From contig NZ_JADKYX010000002.1 of NCBI RefSeq assembly GCF_016093545.1, positions 248,001-312,000 on the forward strand: 64,000 nt of DNA, read 5' to 3'. Below the pieces are notes generated by a model. The model searched no databases and was not told where the DNA came from. It saw only the letters and a program-made list of their open reading frames with translations. Both the position numbers and the translations under genes were made by a program. This DNA comes from Massilia rhizosphaerae (GTDB lineage Bacteria > Pseudomonadota > Gammaproteobacteria > Burkholderiales > Burkholderiaceae_D). Shown here piece by piece: positions 1 through 8,883 of this stretch (its first letter is position 1; each line of letters starts with the position of its first letter).

Positions 1-2536
1 CCTGGCCCGACGACACGCCCGGTGCCGGGCCGCCGTTCATCTCGGCGGCGACGTAGCCGTTGTAGCGCTGCACGCGATCGGGACCGTACGTGTCCTTGAT
101 CTTCATGAGCGAGGACAGCGGGATCATCTCGCCCTTGTCGTTGCGGACCTTCAGCTGCGCGATCTGCTCGCGCTGCGAACGGAACGGCGCATCGGCCTGC
201 ACGCGCACCTGGTAGGTGCGGCCGAACCGGTTGAAGTCGTTCACGTACAGCGAACCGAGGTTGATCTGCAAGGTCTGGTTGATCTCGGCCAGCGGCACGC
301 CCAGCTGCTTGGCCTTCACGCGGTCGACGTCGGCGAACAGCTGCGGCACGTTGATCTGGTAGCCCGAGAACACGCCCATCAGGCGCTTGTCGGTGGCGGC
401 CTTGGCCTGGATCGCCTGCACGGCCTTGTACAGTTCATCGTAGCCGACGCCGGCGCGGTCCTCGATCATCATCTTGAAGCCGCCCGTCGTGCCCAGGCCG
501 TTCACCGGCGGGGGCGACAGCACCATCACGAACGCGTCCTCGATGGAACCCATGCGCTTGTTGATCTCGGCGGCGATCGCCTCCGCGCTCTGCGCCTTGC
601 CCTTGCGTTCGTCGAACGGTTTCAGCGTGGTGAACACGATGCCGGCGTTCGGCGCGTTGGTGAAGCCGTTGATCGACAGGCCAGGGAAGGCGACCGACGA
701 TTCCACGCCCGGGATCTGCTTGGCCACGTCGGACATCTTGCGGATCACGGCGTCCGTGCGGTCGAGCGAGGCGGCGTCCGGCAGCTGGGCGAAGCCGATC
801 AGGTAAGCCTTGTCCTGCGGCGGCACGAAGCCCGGCGGCACGGCCCGGAACATGAAGATGGCGGCGATCCCGAGCAGCACGTACACGCCCAGGGCGGCGC
901 TCTTGCGCTTCAGGACGCCCTTCACGCCGCCTTCGTAGGCATGCGACGAGCGGCCGAAGAAGCGGTTGAAGCCGGCGAAGAAGCGGCCGAACACCGCGTC
1001 CATGATGCGGGTGAGGCGGTCCTTCGGCGCATTGTGCGCCTTCAGCAGCGCGGCGGCCAGCGCCGGGGCCAGGGTCAGCGACGAGAACGCGGAGATCACG
1101 GTCGAGATGGCGATGGTCAGCGCAAACTGGCGGTAGAACTGGCCGGTCAGGCCCGATACGAACGCGATCGGGATGAACACGGCGCACAGCACCAGGGCGA
1201 TCGCGATGATCGGGCCCGAGACTTCCTTCATCGCCTGCACGGTGGCGTCATGCGGATTCAGGCCGTTCGCGATATTGCGCTCGACGTTCTCCACGACGAC
1301 GATGGCGTCGTCCACCACGATACCGATTGCCAGCACGAGGCCGAACAGCGACAGCGTGTTGATCGAGAAGCCGCAGGCGAGCATCACCGCGAACGTGCCG
1401 ACGACGGACACCGGCACCGCCAGCAGCGGGATCACCGACGCGCGCCACGTCTGCAGGAACACGATGACGACGAGCGCCACCAGGATCACCGCCTCGATCA
1501 GCGTGTGGATCACGGAGTCGATCGACTCGCGCACGAATTGGGTCGGGTCGTACACAATGCTGTATTCGACGCCTTCCGGGAAATTTTTCGACAGCTCCTT
1601 CATCTTGGCGCGCACGTCGTGCGAGAGCTGCAGCGCATTGGCGTTCGGCGCCTGGAAGATCGGGATCGCCACGGCCGACTGGTTGTCCAGCAGCGCGCGC
1701 AGGGCGTACGAGTTCGAGCCCATCTCGAGCCGCGCGACGTCCTTCAGCAGCGTGGTCGCGCCGTCGGCGTTCGTCTTGAGGATGATGTTGCCGAAGTCCT
1801 CGACGGATTTCAGGCGGCCCTGCGTGTTCACGGTCAGCTGGAAGTCCGCGCCCTTGGCCGGGCCCTGGCCGATGACGCCGGCCGCCACCTGCACGTTCTG
1901 CTCGCGGATCGCGTTGACGACGTCGCTGGCGGTCAGGTTGCGCGCGGCGACCTTCTGCGGATCGAGCCACACGCGCATCGCGTAGTCGCCCGAACCGAAC
2001 AGCTGGACTTCGCCCATGCCGTTGATGCGCGCCAGCTCGTCCTTGACGTTCAGCGTGGCGTAGTTGCGCAGGTACAGGTCGTCATAGCGGCCATCCGGCG
2101 AGCGCAGGTGCACCACCATCGTGATGTTGGGCGAGCTCTTGACGGTCGTGACGCCGATCTGGCGCACCTCTTCCGGCAGGCGCGGGAGCGCGCGCTGGAC
2201 GCGGTTCTGCACCGCAGTCTCGGCCTGCTCCACGTTGGTGCCGATCTTGAAGGTCACCGTCAGCATCAGCGCGCCGTCCGACGTGTTTTGCGACGTCATG
2301 TACAGCATGTTTTCGACGCCGTTGATTTCCTGCTCCAGCGGCGTCGCGACGGTTTCGGCGATGACCTTCGGATTGGCGCCCGGGTACTGGGCGCGCACCA
2401 CCACGGAGGGCGGCACGACGTCCGGGTACTCGGAGATCGGCAACTCGAAGATCGAGATGAGGCCGGCCACGAAGACCAGCACCGACAGCACGGCCGCGAA
2501 GATCGGCTTGTCGACGAAAAAGCGTGAAATGTTCAT
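1..2536 (-). CDS. RND multidrug efflux permease (HAE1/AcrB-MexB family), C-terminus outside window
   Basis: Inner-membrane proton-driven pump of a tripartite drug efflux complex. The start ATG at 2536 gives MNISRFFVDKPIF, the standard AcrB-type beginning, behind a GAGGGA ribosome site. About 845 of the usual 1040-1050 residues are visible and the frame stays open to the left edge. The proton-relay double Asp is present in the TM4 segment (GIVVDDAIVVVEN), and the porter-domain sequence follows the HAE1 pattern. It lies 37 bp downstream of the adaptor gene on the same strand, so the two form one operon. The substrate cannot be read from sequence. No outer-membrane channel gene is visible; it may lie beyond the left edge. 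Confidence 0.95.
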   Translation of the reverse strand, partial: MNISRFFVDKPIFAAVLSVLVFVAGLISIFELPISEYPDVVPPSVVVRAQYPGANPKVIAETVATPLEQEINGVENMLYMTSQNTSDGALMLTVTFKIGTNVEQAETAVQNRVQRALPRLPEEVRQIGVTTVKSSPNITMVVHLRSPDGRYDDLYLRNYATLNVKDELARINGMGEVQLFGSGDYAMRVWLDPQKVAARNLTASDVVNAIREQNVQVAAGVIGQGPAKGADFQLTVNTQGRLKSVEDFGNIILKTNADGATTLLKDVARLEMGSNSYALRALLDNQSAVAIPIFQAPNANALQLSHDVRAKMKELSKNFPEGVEYSIVYDPTQFVRESIDSVIHTLIEAVILVALVVIVFLQTWRASVIPLLAVPVSVVGTFAVMLACGFSINTLSLFGLVLAIGIVVDDAIVVVENVERNIANGLNPHDATVQAMKEVSGPIIAIALVLCAVFIPIAFVSGLTGQFYRQFALTIAISTVISAFSSLTLAPALAAALLKAHNAPKDRLTRIMDAVFGRFFAGFNRFFGRSSHAYEGGVKGVLKRKSAALGVYVLLGIAAIFMFRAVPPGFVPPQDKAYLIGFAQLPDAASLDRTDAVIRKMSDVAKQIPGVESSVAFPGLSINGFTNAPNAGIVFTTLKPFDERKGKAQSAEAIAAEINKRMGSIEDAFVMVLSPPPVNGLGTTGGFKMMIEDRAGVGYDELYKAVQAIQAKAATDKRLMGVFSGYQINVPQLFADVDRVKAKQLGVPLAEINQTLQINLGSLYVNDFNRFGRTYQVRVQADAPFRSQREQIAQLKVRNDKGEMIPLSSLMKIKDTYGPDRVQRYNGYVAAEMNGGPAPGVSSGQ

Positions 2537-2573
2537 TGTTCTTGTCCCTCGATTGCTATGGGATTACTTGGCA

Positions 2574-3785
2574 TTACTTGGCGTCGGCCATGGCCAGCTT
2601 CGCGTCCTTCGCGGGCGGCTTGCTCGTATCGAGCGAAGCGACCATCGGCACGGTCTGCGCCGTGATGGGCGCACCCGGACGCACGCGCTGCAGGCCATTG
2701 ACGACGATCTTCTCGCCCGGCTTCAGGCCGGCGCGCACGACGCGCAGGCCGTCGACGACGGGGCCGAGCTTCACTTCGCGGTATTCGGCCTTGCCGTCCG
2801 CGCCCACGACGAACACGAATTTATGGTTCTGGTCCGTGCCGACGGCGCGGTCCGTGATCAACAGGGCCGGCTTGGGCTCGCCGCCACCGATCTGCACGCG
2901 GGCGAACAGGCCGGGCGCCATGCTGCGGTCCTTGTTTTCGAACGTGGCGCGCATGCGCACGGAACCGGTCTGCGTGTCGAGCTGGTTGTCGACGAATTCC
3001 AGCTTGCCCTCGTGCGGGAAGCCTTCTTCGTTGACGAGGCCCACCTTCACCGGCACCGCCTTGCCCTCGTGCGCTTCCTTTGCGACGCGCAGATAGGTCT
3101 CTTCGTCGCCGTCGAAGCTGGCGTAGATGCGGTTCATCGACACGACGGAGGTCAGCACGGCCGACGCGTCGACCAGGTTGCCGAGGGTGATCTCGGCCTT
3201 GGACACGCGGCCGTCGATCGGCGAGACGACGCGGGTGTACGACAGGTTCAGGCGCGCGGCCGCGGCCTGCGCTTCCGCGGCGCGGGCCGACGCGTCGAGT
3301 TCCTTCTGGCTCGCGAGGCTCGCGTCGTACTCGCGCTGCGCGATCGCCTTGTCGCCCAGCAGGCGCTCGGCGCGGGCCAGCTCGGTGCGGGCCAGTTCGG
3401 CCTTGGCGCGGGCCGATTTCGCGGCCGCCTCGGCACGCTCGGCTTCGGCCTGGTAGGGGCGCGGATCGATCACGAACAGCACGTCGCCCTTCTTGACCTC
3501 CGCGCCCGGCTTGAAGTTGACGGCCGTGATGTAGCCCGACACGCGCGGACGGATCTCGACGTGCTCGATGGCTTCCAGCCGGCCCGAGAATTCCTGCGTC
3601 TCCGTGATCGGCTTCTCGAGCACGGCGGCGGCCGACACCGGCGGACCTGCCTGCGCCTGGGTTTGCGCTTCGGCGGCCTTGCCGGTCGCGTCGGAACAAC
3701 CGGCAACCAGGACCGCCACACCGGCGGCGCCCAGCGCCAGCACGACGGGTCGCACGGCCATCTGGAATTGTTGAATCGTTTTCAT
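2574..3785 (-). CDS. RND efflux periplasmic adaptor subunit (AcrA/MexA-type lipoprotein)
   Basis: Membrane-fusion protein linking the RND pump to an outer-membrane channel. The protein has 403 residues, normal for the family. A lipoprotein signal ends in LVAGC near residue 30. Then come the first lipoyl half (HVEIRPRVSGYI), a long alanine-rich alpha-hairpin (about residues 100-170), the second lipoyl half (VVSPIDGRV) and the beta-barrel/membrane-proximal domains. The C-terminal tail is rich in Ala and Lys. It precedes the permease by 37 bp, the usual adaptor-permease order. The 161 bp upstream separate it from the hydrolase gene on the same strand, so a longer transcript is possible. No TetR-type repressor lies next to it. 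Confidence 0.95.
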   Translation of the reverse strand: MKTIQQFQMAVRPVVLALGAAGVAVLVAGCSDATGKAAEAQTQAQAGPPVSAAAVLEKPITETQEFSGRLEAIEHVEIRPRVSGYITAVNFKPGAEVKKGDVLFVIDPRPYQAEAERAEAAAKSARAKAELARTELARAERLLGDKAIAQREYDASLASQKELDASARAAEAQAAAARLNLSYTRVVSPIDGRVSKAEITLGNLVDASAVLTSVVSMNRIYASFDGDEETYLRVAKEAHEGKAVPVKVGLVNEEGFPHEGKLEFVDNQLDTQTGSVRMRATFENKDRSMAPGLFARVQIGGGEPKPALLITDRAVGTDQNHKFVFVVGADGKAEYREVKLGPVVDGLRVVRAGLKPGEKIVVNGLQRVRPGAPITAQTVPMVASLDTSKPPAKDAKLAMADAK

Positions 3786-3946
3786 TGGTTAGCCCTCCGT
3801 TATTGACTATTTATTAATGATTGGACGAAAACGGTCCTTTCCAGGCTTTTTCAGGAAAAGACAGGTCTCCCGCGCCTCGCAGGCACGTTTTTTATGGTTG
3901 GTGGTGAAGTAATTGACCCGGGGGGATCAATCAAGCGATCCGGAGA

Positions 3947-4807
3947 TCAACAGCTGGCCGGCTCTTCTTCCTCGTCGAGGCCGGCAATGAAGTTGGCGAT
4001 CTCGCTCAATGCCTGGCCTCGACAGGCGCAGGTATCGCGCGCATTCGGTTCCTGCAGGCGCTGTGCCGCCTGCAAGCGTCTGACCGTCGTCGGCACGCCC
4101 GACTGGATCAGTTTGCCGCCGTAGGCTTCCGCCTCGTCGCGCAGCGGGTCGTCCTCGATCGACAGGATCAGGGCCGGCGGCAGGTTCTTCAAACGGCTCG
4201 ACTGCAGCGGCGATGCATACGGATGGCTGCGGTCGGCCGCGTGCGGCAGGTAGCCCCGGTAGGCGGCGGCGCATTCGTCGAACACCTTGGCCTTGTCGGG
4301 GCAGGTCGGCATCTCGCGCATCGAGCAGGTCGACAGGCCCGGGTCCAGCATCGGCATCAACAGGATCTGGCCGGCCAGCCGCGGCGCGCCCCGGTCGCGC
4401 GCCATCAGGGCGCACACGGCGGCGAGATTCGCGCCCGCTTCGATGCCCGCGACCAGCATGCGCTTGCCGGTCCAGCCGAGCTTGGTCTTATTCTTCTTTG
4501 CCCACATCAGCACGGCATGCGCATCTTCCGCGGCGGCCGGGAACGGCTTCACCGTCGCCAGCGTATAGGTCGACGACAGCACGACCGGATACCCGCTCGC
4601 CTCGGACAGGTGGCGCAGGAACGGATCCGCGTCTTCCAGGTCGCCGTCGACGAAGCCGCCGCCATGGAAGAACACGATCAATACGTCGCGCTTGCCGTCG
4701 ACCGCGGCCTTGTACAGGCGAGCCGCCAGCGGTCCTTCCACGCCCACGACCTGCAGATCGCGTACCGCCAGCGTGTGGCCGTCGGCCGGCTTGTGCGCAA
4801 CGCTCAT
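3947..4807 (-). CDS. Alpha/beta hydrolase-fold protein of the HSL/esterase type, probably catalytically inactive
   Basis: The protein has 286 residues with the alpha/beta-hydrolase_3 layout. The oxyanion-hole HGGGF is at residues 48-52. The nucleophile elbow, normally GDSAG, reads GIEAG (121-125), so the Ser is replaced by Glu123. An acid-site Asp (DPLRDEAE, about residue 224) is kept, but the late region has no His where family members carry one. An esterase reaction by the usual triad is therefore unlikely. The start at 4807 is chosen because its ATG overlaps the stop of the small upstream gene (ATGA). The C-terminus is acidic (DEEEEPASC). It lies upstream of the RND adaptor on the same strand. 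A binding or structural role is inference. Confidence 0.8.
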   Translation of the reverse strand: MSVAHKPADGHTLAVRDLQVVGVEGPLAARLYKAAVDGKRDVLIVFFHGGGFVDGDLEDADPFLRHLSEASGYPVVLSSTYTLATVKPFPAAAEDAHAVLMWAKKNKTKLGWTGKRMLVAGIEAGANLAAVCALMARDRGAPRLAGQILLMPMLDPGLSTCSMREMPTCPDKAKVFDECAAAYRGYLPHAADRSHPYASPLQSSRLKNLPPALILSIEDDPLRDEAEAYGGKLIQSGVPTTVRRLQAAQRLQEPNARDTCACRGQALSEIANFIAGLDEEEEPASC

Positions 4808-5019
4808 CGATTCACCTCGTTGGCGGCCACCAGCACGGCCGGGATCGCGTTCGCGCCGCATTGCTCGCCCTTCGCCACGACGTGGAACAGCGCATCGTAT
4901 CCGCGCGCCTCGGCACCGGCCGCATGCGCGTACTCGTCGGTGAGTACCGTGCCTGCCATGGCCACTACGCCGAGCACCAGCCCGAACACTGCCGCGACTG
5001 CATCGCGATGCGCTTTCAT
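4804..5019 (-). CDS. Small exported protein of unknown function
   Basis: A 71-residue product. A short basic N-terminus (MKAHRD) is followed by a hydrophobic stretch from about residue 8 to 26 and then Ala-rich residues, so it looks exported or membrane-anchored. The start is supported by an AGGAG ribosome site 6-7 bases upstream. The stop overlaps the hydrolase ATG (ATGA), indicating translational coupling. I do not recognise the family. The mature part is short (about 45 residues) and contains a single Cys. It is divergent from the LysR gene at 5202, which may control it. Confidence 0.7.
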   Translation of the reverse strand: MKAHRDAVAAVFGLVLGVVAMAGTVLTDEYAHAAGAEARGYDALFHVVAKGEQCGANAIPAVLVAANEVNR

Positions 5020-5201
5020 GATCCGCTCCTCGTTGAATTGACAAATGCTGAAACTATCAGCGACCGTACCGACATCATAGACTTCATCTACAATCCAATA
5101 AATAGTGCATTTGCGAATCCATTGTTCAGATTTTTGAACAATCATGCATATGCTTGCTAAAAACCCGGCTGTAAAAGTGTTCTTATAAACAAGGTTGTGT
5201 C

Positions 5202-6167
5202 ATGAACAAGCTCCAAGCCATGGAAGTCTTCGTGCAAGTCGTCGACGCCGGCAGCTTTACGCGCGCGGCCGAGTTGATGAACCTGCCCAAGGCGACGGTG
5301 TCGACGCTCGTGCAGTCGCTCGAGGGGGCGCTGTCGGCCAAGCTGCTGCACCGGACCACGCGCCAGGTGACGGTGACGACGGACGGCGCCGCCTATTACG
5401 AGCGCTGCCTGCGCATCCTGTCCGACGTGCGCGACGCCGAGGAATCGCTGTCGCGCACGCGCCTGTCGCCCAGCGGCCGGTTGCGCGTCGACGCGCCGAC
5501 GGGCCTGTCGAGCGAAATCCTCGTGCCCGCCCTGCCCGCCTTTTTCGAGCGCTATCCGGACATCATGCTGGAACTGGGCAGCTCCGACCGTCCCGTGGAC
5601 CTCGTCGAGGAAGGCGTCGACTGCGCCGTGCGCGGCGGCACGCTGGGCGACACGAGCCTGATCGCGCGGCGCGTCGGCGTCATCAATTTCCTGACGGCGG
5701 CGTCGCCCGCGTACATCGCGCGCCACGGCATGCCCCAGCACCCGCGCGACCTCGAGCGCCACCGCTGCGTGAACTATTTCTCGGCCAAGACGGGCAAGAT
5801 CTACGACTGGGATTTCAGCCGCGGCGACGAACGCATCGACGTGCCGATGCGCGGCGTGATCGCGCTGAACGATTCGAACGCCTACGTGGAAGCGGGGCTG
5901 GCGGGCCTGGGCGTAATCCAGATGACGGATTACATGCTCGACAGGCACGTGGAGGCCGGGCGCATGGTGCAGGTGCTGCCGGACTGGCGCAGCGATCCGG
6001 TGCCGGTGCACGTCGTGTATCCGCAAAACCGCCACCTGTCCGCCAAGGTGCGCGTATTCGTCGAGTGGGTGGCCGAATTGTTCGCCGCGAACCCGTACAC
6101 GCACATGGGGGCGATGCCCCGCGTGGCGGCGCCCGCAGTGCCGGCTCTGGTCCCGCTCATGGCCTGA
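5202..6167 (+). CDS. LysR-family transcriptional regulator
   Basis: A 321-residue DNA-binding regulator. The N-terminal winged helix-turn-helix (residues 1-60) contains the usual AGSFTRAAELMNLPKATVS pattern. It is followed by a linker helix and a substrate-binding-like effector domain (about 90-300) with the P-V-D-L-V-E-E-G-V-D-C motif seen in the CrgA/DmlR subgroup. It is transcribed divergently from the small exported protein/hydrolase pair across about 180 bp, which makes those genes its most likely targets. The effector is unknown. Confidence 0.93.
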   Translation: MNKLQAMEVFVQVVDAGSFTRAAELMNLPKATVSTLVQSLEGALSAKLLHRTTRQVTVTTDGAAYYERCLRILSDVRDAEESLSRTRLSPSGRLRVDAPTGLSSEILVPALPAFFERYPDIMLELGSSDRPVDLVEEGVDCAVRGGTLGDTSLIARRVGVINFLTAASPAYIARHGMPQHPRDLERHRCVNYFSAKTGKIYDWDFSRGDERIDVPMRGVIALNDSNAYVEAGLAGLGVIQMTDYMLDRHVEAGRMVQVLPDWRSDPVPVHVVYPQNRHLSAKVRVFVEWVAELFAANPYTHMGAMPRVAAPAVPALVPLMA

Positions 6168-6212
6168 GCACGGGTGTAGAATCGAACACACGACCACGCA
6201 CCGGAGACCCCG

Positions 6213-6650
6213 ATGACCCAGCCGCGCACCATCGACGTGCTGCTCGACCAGTACAGCGACAGCCACCGCAACCCGACCAATGAGCTGATCCATTTCGTCT
6301 GCGTGCCCGTCATCGTGTTCACCTTGCTGGGCATCCTGTGGAGCATCCACCCGGCGTTGGCCGTCGCCGCCGCGCTCGGAGCGCTCGTGTATTACTTCCG
6401 GCTGTCGCCGCCGTTCGCATTCGGCATGCTCCTGATGAGCGCCGTGATGCTGGCCGTGCTGGCGCTGATGCCGCCGTTCACCGTGTTGCCGCTGTCGATC
6501 GCGATCTTCGTCGTCGCGTGGATCGGCCAGTTCATCGGTCACAAGATCGAAGGCAAGAAACCGTCGTTCTTCGACGACTTGCGCTTCCTGCTGATCGGTC
6601 CGCTGTTCGTGCTGGGCTTCCTGTATCGTCGCCTGCACGTCGCCTATTGA
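6213..6650 (+). CDS. Mpo1/DUF962-family membrane protein, putative 2-hydroxy fatty acid dioxygenase
   Basis: A 145-residue integral membrane protein with about four hydrophobic segments. It carries the DUF962 signatures: an N-terminal H-R-N-P-T-N-E-L-I-H motif and the later Q-F-I-G-H-K-I-E-G-K-K-P motif, whose histidines serve as iron ligands in yeast Mpo1, which alpha-oxidises 2-hydroxy fatty acids. The length matches bacterial members. The function is transferred from the family and not shown here. The stop codon lies in the first unit of a 9-bp tandem repeat, followed by the lipoprotein gene 51 bp downstream. Confidence 0.85.
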   Translation: MTQPRTIDVLLDQYSDSHRNPTNELIHFVCVPVIVFTLLGILWSIHPALAVAAALGALVYYFRLSPPFAFGMLLMSAVMLAVLALMPPFTVLPLSIAIFVVAWIGQFIGHKIEGKKPSFFDDLRFLLIGPLFVLGFLYRRLHVAY

Positions 6651-6678
6651 ACCTATTGAGCCTATTGAGCCTATTGAA
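6643..6678. repeat. Four tandem 9-bp units (CCTATTGAR)
   Basis: Four consecutive units, CCTATTGAA, CCTATTGAG, CCTATTGAG and CCTATTGAA, lie across the stop codon of the Mpo1-like gene. Because the unit is a multiple of three, loss of the stop would extend the protein by Pro-Ile-Glu repeats. The array ends 23 bp before the next start codon. Confidence 0.95.
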
Positions 6679-6701
6679 ATTGGAATCACTGGAGTCAAAA
6701 A

Positions 6702-7157
6702 ATGAAACGCATCTCCGCCCTCGCCCTCGTCGCGCTGTCCGCCCTGCTCGCCGCCTGCGCGGGCCCATCGAACTCGGGCAGCGTCTACAGCAGCTACCAG
6801 ACGATGAATGAACAATCGGTGCGCATGGGCACCGTGGAATCCGTCCGCAACGTCACCATCGCCAACCCGGAATCCGGCGTCGGCACGATGGCCGGCGCCG
6901 CGCTGGGCGGCCTGGGCGGGTCCCAGGTCGGCCACGGCAACGGCTCGGCCGCCGTCGGCATCCTCGGCGCCGTCGCGGGCGGCATCATCGGCAACCGCGT
7001 CGAGAACCAGGCCAACAACCGGCCCGGCTTCGAAATCACCGTCAAGCTCGACAATGGCGAACTGCGTTCCATCACGCAGGCGGCCGACGAGATGTTCCGG
7101 CCGGGCGAACGCGTACGGCTGCTCAGCAACGGGTACACGACGCGCGTGACGCACTGA
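6702..7157 (+). CDS. Glycine-zipper outer-membrane lipoprotein (SlyB/Pcp type)
   Basis: A 151-residue protein. The lipoprotein signal has its lipobox LLAAC near residue 20. A glycine-zipper double-TM segment (about residues 60-95, GTMAGAALGGLGGSQVGHG and GILGAVAGGIIGNRVE) and a C-terminal beta domain (about 100-151) complete the SlyB/Pcp architecture. Members sit in the outer membrane and help its integrity under stress. An ACTGGAG ribosome site lies just upstream. It is probably monocistronic or co-transcribed with the Mpo1-like gene. Confidence 0.92.
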   Translation: MKRISALALVALSALLAACAGPSNSGSVYSSYQTMNEQSVRMGTVESVRNVTIANPESGVGTMAGAALGGLGGSQVGHGNGSAAVGILGAVAGGIIGNRVENQANNRPGFEITVKLDNGELRSITQAADEMFRPGERVRLLSNGYTTRVTH

Positions 7158-7206
7158 GAATTGGCCACCGGCCACATCGGGAGGACGATCGCGATATACT
7201 TTCGCG

Positions 7207-8148
7207 ATGCCCTCCTACGCCCTGTTCACCCTGGCCTCCCTGATCTGGGGATCGACCTTCTTCGCCATCACGCTCGAGCTGGGCGAAGTGCCGCCCGCCG
7301 TCTCGGTCGTCTACCGGTTCGCGCTCGCGTCGCTGACGCTGTTCGCGTTCTGCCTGCTGCGCGGCGACAAGCTGCGCCTGCCCTGGCGCGTGCAGCGCTG
7401 GGCCGTGCTGCAAGCCTTTTTCATCTTCGGCCTGTCGTACGTCTGCACATATAACGCGGAGCAATACGTCGTCTCGGCGCTCGTCGCCGTGCTGTTCGCG
7501 CTGATGGTGTTCTGGACGCCGATGCTCTCCCGGCTTGCGTTCGGCACGCCGATCCCGCGCCGCACGTGGGGCGCCGGCGCGGCCGCGATCGGCGGCGTCA
7601 CGCTGCTGTTCTGGCACGCGATCGGCGCCGCCCTGCGCGACCTGCACCAGGGCGGCCAGGGCCATTTTCTCCTCGGCCTGCTGCTGGGCATCGTCGCGTC
7701 GATCGTCAGCTCGGCCGGCAGCATCGTCGTCGGCAAGGTGCGAGAAGAATCGAACAACCTGGTGCTCACGACGGGCTGGTCGATGTTCTGGGGCACCTGC
7801 ATGGTCGCCGCGTGGTGCGTCGCGACGGGGCAACCCTTCATCATTCCGCGCACGGCCAGCTATGTGCTGGGCTTGCTGCACCTGTCGATCTTCGGCTCGG
7901 TCGTCGCCTTCATCTGCTATTTCACGCTGATCAACCGCATCGGCTCGAACAAGGCCGTGTACATCGGCGTCATCACGCCCGTGATCTCCGTGCTGCTGTC
8001 GATCAAGCTCGAGCACTACCGCCCCGGCCCCGCCGAGTGGCTGGGCATGGCCGTGTGCCTGGGCAGCGTCGCGTGGGCCCTGCGTTCGCCGGCCGCCAAG
8101 CCCGTCCCGTCCGTCACCCTCAACGATGCCATCGAAACGACTCCATGA
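7207..8148 (+). CDS. EamA/DMT-superfamily transporter (ten-TM exporter)
   Basis: A 313-residue inner-membrane protein with two EamA repeats of about five TM helices each (residues about 1-135 and 155-290). The second half carries the E-A-like signature region before the last two helices. Family members export metabolites or amino-acid derivatives; the substrate is not predictable here. Its stop overlaps the start of the acetyltransferase (ATGA), so an exporter may be co-produced with an enzyme that acetylates amines. Confidence 0.9.
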   Translation: MPSYALFTLASLIWGSTFFAITLELGEVPPAVSVVYRFALASLTLFAFCLLRGDKLRLPWRVQRWAVLQAFFIFGLSYVCTYNAEQYVVSALVAVLFALMVFWTPMLSRLAFGTPIPRRTWGAGAAAIGGVTLLFWHAIGAALRDLHQGGQGHFLLGLLLGIVASIVSSAGSIVVGKVREESNNLVLTTGWSMFWGTCMVAAWCVATGQPFIIPRTASYVLGLLHLSIFGSVVAFICYFTLINRIGSNKAVYIGVITPVISVLLSIKLEHYRPGPAEWLGMAVCLGSVAWALRSPAAKPVPSVTLNDAIETTP

Positions 8149-8636
8149 TGCCTGACACCACCTTCGCCATCCGCCCCGCCACGCCGGCCGACATCACCCA
8201 TATCCAATCGATGATCGTCGAGCTGGCCGTGTTCGAGAAACTCGAGCACCTCGTCGTGGCGACGGAAGAAAAATTGCACGAAGGACTGTTCGGCCCGCAT
8301 CCGGCCTGCGAAGCCATCGTCGGCGAGCTCGACGGCGAAGTCGTGACGTTCGCGCTGTTCTTCCACAATTTCTCGACTTTCCTCACCAAGCGCGGCCTTT
8401 ATCTGGAAGATCTGTACGTGCGGCAAACGCATCGCGGCAAGGGTATCGGCAGCCGCATGTTGAAACATCTGGCGCGCCTGGCCGTCGAACGGGGCTGCGG
8501 CCGCTTCGAGTGGTCCGTGCTGGACTGGAACACGCCCGCGATTAACTTCTACGAGTCGATGGGCGCCGAGATCCTGCCCGACTGGCGCATCTGCCGCGTC
8601 ACGGGCGCACCCCTGGCCGCGCTGGCCCAGTCCTGA
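8145..8636 (+). CDS. GNAT-family N-acetyltransferase (diamine acetyltransferase-like)
   Basis: A 163-residue GNAT protein. The acetyl-CoA binding motif A is visible as L-Y-V-R-Q-T-H-R-G-K-G-I-G-S (about residues 85-100), followed by W-S-V-L-D-W-N and A-I-N-F-Y-E-S-M-G-A. This pattern (LEDLYV, VLDWN, FYE) is typical of the spermidine/spermine N-acetyltransferase-like group, so a small polyamine or amine substrate is a reasonable inference. The ATG overlaps the exporter stop by four bases, so translation is coupled. Confidence 0.9.
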   Translation: MMPDTTFAIRPATPADITHIQSMIVELAVFEKLEHLVVATEEKLHEGLFGPHPACEAIVGELDGEVVTFALFFHNFSTFLTKRGLYLEDLYVRQTHRGKGIGSRMLKHLARLAVERGCGRFEWSVLDWNTPAINFYESMGAEILPDWRICRVTGAPLAALAQS

Positions 8637-8642
8637 TTCGGC

Positions 8643-8680
8643 AAAGAAAAAACCCACGGGCTGCGTGGCAGCGCCGTGGG
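8643..8680 (-). terminator. Strong hairpin with A-tract, minus-strand terminator shape
   Basis: CCCACGG (8653-8659) pairs with CCGTGGG (8674-8680), with an inner GCTGC/GCAGC stem. An A-rich run (8643-8652) precedes it, which becomes a U-tract on minus-strand RNA. On the plus strand it still follows the acetyltransferase stop and may end that transcript less efficiently. Confidence 0.6.
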
Positions 8681-8883
8681 GGAACCCATTCGTCGGATGG
8701 GGAGGGGAGACTTGAATCCAACGGTTTCAATATAAGCGTCCCGCTGCCGGATTTGCAGGTTCCTTACAAATGCTTACTTCGGTAACAGAAAGCTGAGGTT
8801 TTGGGTGCCCGGACGCGATTGAGTGATCACAAATGCAAGAACGCGTCGAGCGGGACAATGGAGTCCATGACGAGGACATGGAC

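Noticed and set aside
941..2527. Long open frames on the plus strand opposite the RND permease
   Set aside because: They are antisense reading in high-GC DNA, rich in Arg, His and Asp, and the minus-strand frame is an unmistakable HAE1 permease.
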